The notes below the pieces were generated by a model, which had not been told where the DNA came from, searched no databases, and worked only from the letters and a program-made list of their open reading frames with translations. Below, piece by piece: positions 60,020 through 64,000 of a DNA stretch of 64,000 bases. The stretch's first letter is position 1, and each line of letters opens with the position of its first letter. A program made the position numbers and the translations under genes. The stretch comes from Curtobacterium sp. MR_MD2014 (GTDB lineage Bacteria; Actinomycetota; Actinomycetes; Actinomycetales; Microbacteriaceae): assembly GCF_000772085.1 (NCBI RefSeq), contig NZ_CP009755.1, forward strand, positions 1,798,001 to 1,862,000, given 5' to 3'.

Positions 60020-60100
60020 TACGAGTGGCGGGACTCGAACCCGCACGCCGTGAGGCAGAGCATTTTGAGTGCCCCGTGTCTACCGTTCCACCACACTCGC
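60020..60100 (-). tRNA. tRNA-Leu (anticodon CAA)
   Basis: Acceptor stem GCGAGTG pairs with CACTCGT (one G-T pair), discriminator A. Anticodon stem GGGCA/TGCTC encloses the loop CTCAAAA, anticodon CAA, reading UUG. A long variable arm (type II) and the T-arm GCGGG-TTCGAGT-CCCGC confirm Leu. The 3' CCA is not encoded. Its 3' half is repeated in a 54-bp tandem array directly downstream. Confidence 0.93.
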
Positions 60101-60141
60101 GAGGGCTCCAGGCTAGCAGGGCCCGGCCCCGCCCCCGGTCC

Positions 60142-60699
60142 TCACACCGGGGCGAGCGGTTGCAGCGCTCCCTCGGGCAGCTCGACCCGGACGGCGTCGC
60201 CCGCGCGGACGATGCCCCCCGTCACGACGACGCCCATCACGCCGCCCTTGCGCTCCACGGTGCCGTCCTCCGCTCGGCCGAGGACCGCGCGCAGCAGCCC
60301 CGGGTCGAAGTCGTTGATCTGCTGGCACGGGTTCCGGAGCCCGGTCACGCGCACACAGGCCGCGTCACCGAGGTGGAGCAGGGCCCCGGTCGGCAGTCCG
60401 AGCAGGTCGACGCCGCGGGTCGTGACGTTCTCCCCCATGTCCCCCGGCACGACGGTGTGCCCGGAGGCGGCGACCTCGTCGAACACCTCGGCGTGGAGCA
60501 GGTGGACCTGCCGCAGGTTCGGCTGTGACGGGTCCCTGGCGACGCGGGAGCGGTGCTGCACGGTCGTCCCGGCGTGCGCGTCGCCGTCGACGCCCCACCC
60601 CGCGACGAGGGTGATCTCCTCGACGACGGGCTTGCTGAAGCGGTGCTCGGCGTCGCGGCTCACCGCGACGATCCGTCCGTTCTCCTGATGAGCGCTCAC
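60142..60699 (-). CDS. MOSC domain protein
   Basis: 185 residues, a single MOSC (molybdenum cofactor sulfurase C-terminal) domain. The conserved Cys125 in LRNPCQQI, GDMGENVTT and GWGVDGDAHAG fit YiiM/YuaD-like MOSC proteins, which handle sulfur or reduce N-hydroxylated compounds with molybdenum cofactor. GTG 60699 overlaps the stop of the histidine kinase (GTGA), so it is the last gene of a coupled regulator-kinase-MOSC operon, an unexpected partner for a two-component system. Confidence 0.88.
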   Translation of the reverse strand: MSAHQENGRIVAVSRDAEHRFSKPVVEEITLVAGWGVDGDAHAGTTVQHRSRVARDPSQPNLRQVHLLHAEVFDEVAASGHTVVPGDMGENVTTRGVDLLGLPTGALLHLGDAACVRVTGLRNPCQQINDFDPGLLRAVLGRAEDGTVERKGGVMGVVVTGGIVRAGDAVRVELPEGALQPLAPV

Positions 60700-62237
60700 G
60701 TCCCCATCGTGGCAGACACCGGGGCCGGAGCGACACCCCGGTCCGCGCCCGACCCGGGGTCGACGGCGCGGGTCGCGCGGGGCAGGCGGAGCACGAACCG
60801 CGCGCCGCCGAGCGTCCCGTCGTCGTCGTGGACGAGCGTGCCTCCGTGGGCGACCGCGATGCCGCGGGCGATCGGCAGGCCGAGTCCGGCACCACCCGAC
60901 CGGACGTCCCGCGACTCCCCCAGTCGGACGAGCCGGTCGAACACGCGCTCCCGGTCGTCGACGGGGATGCCGGGCCCGTCGTCCTCGACCACGAGCGTCG
61001 CCTCGTCGGCGTCCGTGCCGAGGGTCAGCCGCACCGTCCCCGTCCCGCCCGTGGCCCGCGCCGCGTTGTCGACGAGGTTGCCGAGCACCTGCGCGAGTCG
61101 GTCGGCGTCGACCTCGACCGGGACGGGCTCGGTCGGGAGTGCGGGGTGCAGGGTGATCCCCGGCAGCCGGAGCTCGAGTCGGTCGACCTCGGCGCGCAGC
61201 CACGGGACGAGGTCGGTCGGCCGCCGGTCGAGCGCGATCCCCCGGTCGAGTCGCGCCATCGTGAGCATGTCGTCGACGAGGCGCGCCGCGCGGTCGGCCT
61301 GGCGGACGACGTGCACCGCGAGCACCTCGGTCGTCGCCGGGTCGTCGCCACCGCTCCGGACCAGCGTGTCCGCCGCCGCGCGGACGCCGGCGACGGGCGT
61401 GCGGAGCTCGTGTGCGGCGTCCGACAGGAAGCCCCGGACCCGTTCCTCAGCGGCCACGGCCTGCGCTTCGGCGCCCTCGACGGCGTCGAGCATCTCGTCG
61501 AACGCGGCGGCGACGCGGCCGATCTCGGTGTCCGTCCTGGCAGGGCGCAACCGCCGACCACGGTCACCGTCGGCGATCGATCGGGCCGTCGCGGTGACCT
61601 CGTCGAGCGGACGCAGCGCGCGACGCACGACCAGGACCACTCCGACCACGGCGACACCCAGGAACACCGCGGACGCACCGCCCATCACCCAGCCGAGCTG
61701 CGTCAGGGTCTCCTGCACGTCGCGGGTGCCGGCGGTCAGCGTGATGCGTGTGCCGTCGTCGAGGACGGACCGGAGTGTGAGCACGCCGTCGTCCTCACTG
61801 GCACGCGACGACACCACCGTCGCACCGGAGGACGCCGATGCACCGGCGTCGGCAGCCCCGGTCGAGCCGCTGGAGGACGACCGGTCGCGCGGCGCCGGAC
61901 CCGGGAGCTGCCCGGGGTCGGGCGGTCCGGAGCGCAGCTGGTCGGGTGTCGGCCCTGCCTCGACCGCGGCGCCGTCGGGCTGCACGATCCGCACCGAGAG
62001 GCCCTGCGCCGACAAGCGGTCGGCGAGGTCGTCCGCGTCGAGCACCCCCACGAGTGCGGCAGCGGCGGCAGCCCGGTCCCGCAGTCGGTCCTCGACCTGT
62101 GCACGCAGTCGCGCGCCGAGCACCGCCTCGACCGCGACGACGAGCCCGGCCAGCAGCACCGCGAGCAGCACGAGCACCGCGACCACGGTCCGCAGTCGCA
62201 GCGAGGACGTGCGCAGCCGTCGGTCGACCGCGGTCAC
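60696..62237 (-). CDS. Sensor histidine kinase
   Basis: 513 residues. Membrane helices at about 18-40 and 184-205 enclose a 145-residue outer sensor region with a Ser/Ala/Gly-rich low-complexity stretch (about 112-148). Then HAMP (206-258), HisKA with His276 in SDAAHELRTPVAGV, and an ATPase domain (NLVDNAARA, VEDDGPGIP, GGAGLGLPIA). GTG 62237 overlaps the response regulator stop (GTGA), and its stop overlaps the MOSC gene. The ligand is unknown. Confidence 0.94.
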   Translation of the reverse strand: MTAVDRRLRTSSLRLRTVVAVLVLLAVLLAGLVVAVEAVLGARLRAQVEDRLRDRAAAAAALVGVLDADDLADRLSAQGLSVRIVQPDGAAVEAGPTPDQLRSGPPDPGQLPGPAPRDRSSSSGSTGAADAGASASSGATVVSSRASEDDGVLTLRSVLDDGTRITLTAGTRDVQETLTQLGWVMGGASAVFLGVAVVGVVLVVRRALRPLDEVTATARSIADGDRGRRLRPARTDTEIGRVAAAFDEMLDAVEGAEAQAVAAEERVRGFLSDAAHELRTPVAGVRAAADTLVRSGGDDPATTEVLAVHVVRQADRAARLVDDMLTMARLDRGIALDRRPTDLVPWLRAEVDRLELRLPGITLHPALPTEPVPVEVDADRLAQVLGNLVDNAARATGGTGTVRLTLGTDADEATLVVEDDGPGIPVDDRERVFDRLVRLGESRDVRSGGAGLGLPIARGIAVAHGGTLVHDDDGTLGGARFVLRLPRATRAVDPGSGADRGVAPAPVSATMGT

Positions 62238-62917
62238 GCCGCGCCCCGGTCGACGGAGAGCCGGTACCCGAGCCCGCGGACCGTGTGCACGAGCCGGGGA
62301 CCGTGCACCTCCATCTTGCGGCGGAGTGCGCTGAGGTGGACCTCGACCAGGTTCGGCGCGATGTCCTCGTAGCCCCACACCTGCGTCGTGATCTGCCCCT
62401 TGGAGACGGTCCGGCCACGGCTCTCGGCGAGGAACCGCAGCAGCCGGAACTCGGTGGCCGTCAGGTCGAGCAGGACGCCGGCGCGTCGCACGGTCGCGCC
62501 CTCCGGGTCGAGCACGAGGTCGCCGACCTCGATCACCGACGGGACCCGACCGCGGCGGCGGAGCACGGCCGTGACGCGAGCCACGAGCTCGGCCATCGCG
62601 AACGGCTTCACCACGTAGTCGTCGGCCCCCTCGGCGAAGCCGCGCAGCCGGTCGTCGAGCTCGTCGCGGGCGGTCATCATCACGACGGCGGCGTCCGACC
62701 GCGTCCGGATCCGTGCCGCGAGCAGGATGCCGCTCGGTCCGGGCAGCATCCAGTCCAGCAGGACGAGGTCGGGAGCGGCGCGGTCGAGGTCCTCGGCGAT
62801 CGCCCGGCCGTCGGTGGCCTCGGTCACGACGAACCCCTCGGCGCGCAGGGTCGCGGCCACGGCGGTGCGGAGGGAGTCGTCGTCCTCGACCACCAGGACA
62901 CGTGCGGGTGCGTTCAC
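62234..62917 (-). CDS. OmpR family response regulator
   Basis: 227 residues from GTG 62917. Receiver with phospho-acceptor Asp55 in LVLLDWMLP, Thr82 and Lys104 in VVKPF; winged-helix DNA-binding domain at about 125-225 (LTATEFRLLRFLAES, VHLSALRRKME). The 62917 start is preferred over GTG 62926 because TACCGT lies 7 bases upstream of it. First gene of the regulator-kinase-MOSC operon; a direct-repeat site that could be its operator lies 62 bases upstream. Confidence 0.95.
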   Translation of the reverse strand: MNAPARVLVVEDDDSLRTAVAATLRAEGFVVTEATDGRAIAEDLDRAAPDLVLLDWMLPGPSGILLAARIRTRSDAAVVMMTARDELDDRLRGFAEGADDYVVKPFAMAELVARVTAVLRRRGRVPSVIEVGDLVLDPEGATVRRAGVLLDLTATEFRLLRFLAESRGRTVSKGQITTQVWGYEDIAPNLVEVHLSALRRKMEVHGPRLVHTVRGLGYRLSVDRGAA

Positions 62918-62924
62918 GGCGGAC

Positions 62925-62930
62925 ACGGTA
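62925..62930 (-). promoter_or_regulatory. -10 hexamer TACCGT, leaderless start of the response regulator
   Basis: TACCGT, 7 bases, GTG 62917. The in-frame GTG at 62926 overlaps the hexamer. Confidence 0.6.
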
Positions 62931-62978
62931 GGTGGGCACTGCCCGCAAGCAGCATGGAGGACGCTGGACGAAGCCTGT

Positions 62979-62996
62979 GCTTCAGTCCTGCTTCAG
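62979..62996. promoter_or_regulatory. Direct repeat gcttcag, candidate operator
   Basis: gcttcag at 62979-62985 and again at 62990-62996, an 11-bp period (one helical turn) typical of OmpR-family sites. It lies between the response regulator and the divergent Pro-rich exported protein gene. Confidence 0.55.
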
Positions 62997-63066
62997 GTTC
63001 GAGCTCGACCGTCGTCCTCGTCGCCGGACCGCCCCGGTCCGCCGACACCGACACGGAAGGCACACC

Positions 63067-63591
63067 ATGCAGGACGAACGACACGACCAGCCCGTCACCG
63101 CGCCCGACCGCCGTCGGCGCACCCTGCGTCGCGTGGGGATCGGTTCCGCGGCCGCCGCGGCGCTGCTCCTCGGCGGGCTCGGCGTCACCGCTGCCGTCGC
63201 GGACGGCTCCGGCGCACCGAGTGCCACGAGCGCACCGACGGGAGCGCCGAGCGGCGCACCGAGTGGTGCACCCTCCGGTGCTCCCACTCCGGGCACGAAG
63301 GGTGCCCCCGGTCCCGGCGCGAAGGGCGCGGAGGGCGCCGCTCCGGCTCCGGGCTGCGTGGCAGCTCCGCCCGCGGCCGGCGACGCCCCGAAGCCGAAGG
63401 ACGGCGCCGTCCCCGCCCCGCCGGAGGGCGCGGACGCCCCGAAGCCGCCCACGGGCTCCGACGCGCCGAAGCCGGAGGAGAGCGACGCACCCACGCCGCC
63501 GAAGGGCACGGACGCCCCGGAGCCGCCGCAGCCGGACCGGGACGGCGGCACGGACGGCTCCGCCACCCCGGCACCGACCTCCGGGTCCTGA
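63067..63591 (+). CDS. Exported Pro/Ala/Gly-rich protein
   Basis: 174 residues. Residues 1-25 are charged with RRRRTLRR, then a hydrophobic helix (about 27-47, IGSAAAAALLLGGLGVTAAV) that is a signal peptide or anchor. The rest is low-complexity: GAPSGAPSGAP repeats, one Cys in APAPGCVAAPP, then DAPKPP-like repeats. Likely an extended cell-wall-spanning or surface protein. ATG 63067 is chosen for ggaagg upstream. Divergent from the two-component operon and possibly its target. No family recognised. Confidence 0.8.
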   Translation: MQDERHDQPVTAPDRRRRTLRRVGIGSAAAAALLLGGLGVTAAVADGSGAPSATSAPTGAPSGAPSGAPSGAPTPGTKGAPGPGAKGAEGAAPAPGCVAAPPAAGDAPKPKDGAVPAPPEGADAPKPPTGSDAPKPEESDAPTPPKGTDAPEPPQPDRDGGTDGSATPAPTSGS

Positions 63592-63608
63592 GCGGGACGA
63601 CCCGGTGC

Positions 63609-63656
63609 GGGAGGCGCGCGTCGTCGGCCGGACGGTCGACGCGTGGCGTGCCTCCC
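63609..63656. repeat. Interspersed palindrome family, distant copy
   Basis: Outer arms gggaggc and gcctccc (63609-63615, 63650-63656), again 48 bp in total; the centre holds gcgtcg/cgacgc. Sits between convergent genes and may terminate both. Confidence 0.65.
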
Positions 63657-63675
63657 GGCCGGGCCGGGTCGCCCG

Positions 63676-64000
63676 TCACGATCCGTCGAGCGCCTCGATC
63701 GCAGCCACCAGGGCCGACCGACGCGGCGACCGCGGCGGCAGGACCGCGAGCAGCGCGCGCAGCACCTGCGCGTCGGCGGCGCCGTCCGCCGTCCGCGCCC
63801 ACGCCTGGAGCGCCTCGACGCCACCGTCGGCGACGAGCGCCTCACGGAACCGCGTCCTGACCCGGTCGCGCAGGTCGTCGACGCCCGGCGAGACGGAACC
63901 GGGCAGGACCGGGCCGACGTACCGGTCGACGGCCTGGAGGCGCGCCCCGCGGTCGAGCGCGGACAGGACGGAGTCGACGTCCGTCCGCAGCCCCTGGAGT
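63676..64000 (-). CDS. Unidentified protein, C-terminal 107 residues only
   Basis: The frame is open to the right edge, so only the 3' end is present. The visible part is Leu/Ala/Arg/Asp-rich and predicted mostly helical (LQAVDRYVGPVLPG, VRTRFREALVADGG, LQAWARTADGAADAQ), ending AALVAAIEALDGS-like before TGA at 63676-63678. Codon use is normal for the window. No family recognised. Confidence 0.6.
   Translation of the reverse strand, partial: LQGLRTDVDSVLSALDRGARLQAVDRYVGPVLPGSVSPGVDDLRDRVRTRFREALVADGGVEALQAWARTADGAADAQVLRALLAVLPPRSPRRSALVAAIEALDGS

Noticed and set aside
63676..64000. C-terminus of aminopeptidase N
   Set aside because: Helical and at the right place for an ERAP1-like tail, but no residue pattern I could recognise; left unidentified.

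Overview
The window is high-GC DNA (roughly 70 percent) with densely packed genes, and reads as the chromosome of an actinobacterium. Family-level markers are RbpA, OpcA, WhiA, DUF3099, an ANTAR regulator of the PdtaR type, a SufB-D-C operon and the short actinobacterial glycogen synthase. The gene order ctaA/ctaB-tkt-tal-zwf-opcA-pgl-rbpA-secG-tpiA-pgk-gap-whiA-rapZ-uvrC-uvrA-uvrB-coaE-rpsA-polA fits Microbacteriaceae, most likely a Curtobacterium-like organism. The family is well supported, the genus is inference. No phage, plasmid, IS transposase or CRISPR array was found.

Layout. 1-5900: an amide-hydrolysing pair (acetamidase/formamidase-like protein cut by the window edge, plus an amidase with an AtzH-like N-terminus), a TrmH-type RNA methylase, a sirtuin coupled to a histidine phosphatase, and an unknown membrane-anchored protein. 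5900-15600: sugar and storage metabolism (a glycosyltransferase coupled to an alpha/beta hydrolase, treS, glgA, glgC) mixed with an exonuclease, ribosomal protein L31 and an ABC ATPase. 15800-21700: serB, fabG, DUF3099, a small Cys/His protein, SURF1, an ABC-F ATPase, bioY. 21890-26130: the suf Fe-S operon with a Rieske ferredoxin gene inside it. 26380-28910: the heme A pathway (ctaA, ctaB). 29280-36200: transketolase, transaldolase and the oxidative pentose-phosphate genes. 36480-40270: secG-rbpA and the triose-phosphate glycolysis operon gap-pgk-tpiA. 40500-51500: whiA, rapZ, the excision repair genes uvrA, uvrB and uvrC, an SDR enzyme and coaE. 51570-60100: rpsA, a DUF885 protein, polA, a thioesterase, a GNAT enzyme, the ANTAR regulator and a tRNA-Leu. 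60140-64000: a two-component system coupled to a MOSC protein, a Pro-rich exported protein, and an unidentified gene cut by the right edge.

How the genes work together. Many solo genes or operon heads have a TANNNT -10 hexamer 6-8 bases upstream of the start codon, which implies leaderless mRNAs. Genes inside operons are joined by ATGA or GTGA overlaps. Zwf/OpcA/Pgl feed Tkt/Tal, which meet glycolysis at Gap/Pgk/TpiA. CtaA, CtaB and SURF1 all serve heme-copper oxidase assembly.

The intergenic DNA is the unusual part. A family of about 48-bp near-perfect palindromes recurs in many gaps. A second, more varied set of inverted repeats includes one element flanked by 12-bp direct repeats. A 54-bp tandem array built from the 3' half of a tRNA-Leu follows that tRNA. 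A tandem duplication of the glgC 3' end lies downstream of glgC. A 16-codon ORF copies the start of tpiA and is locked between pgk and tpiA by two ATGA overlaps. I found no clear new multi-gene defence or biosynthetic system; the most novel signals are these small duplicated or palindromic structures.
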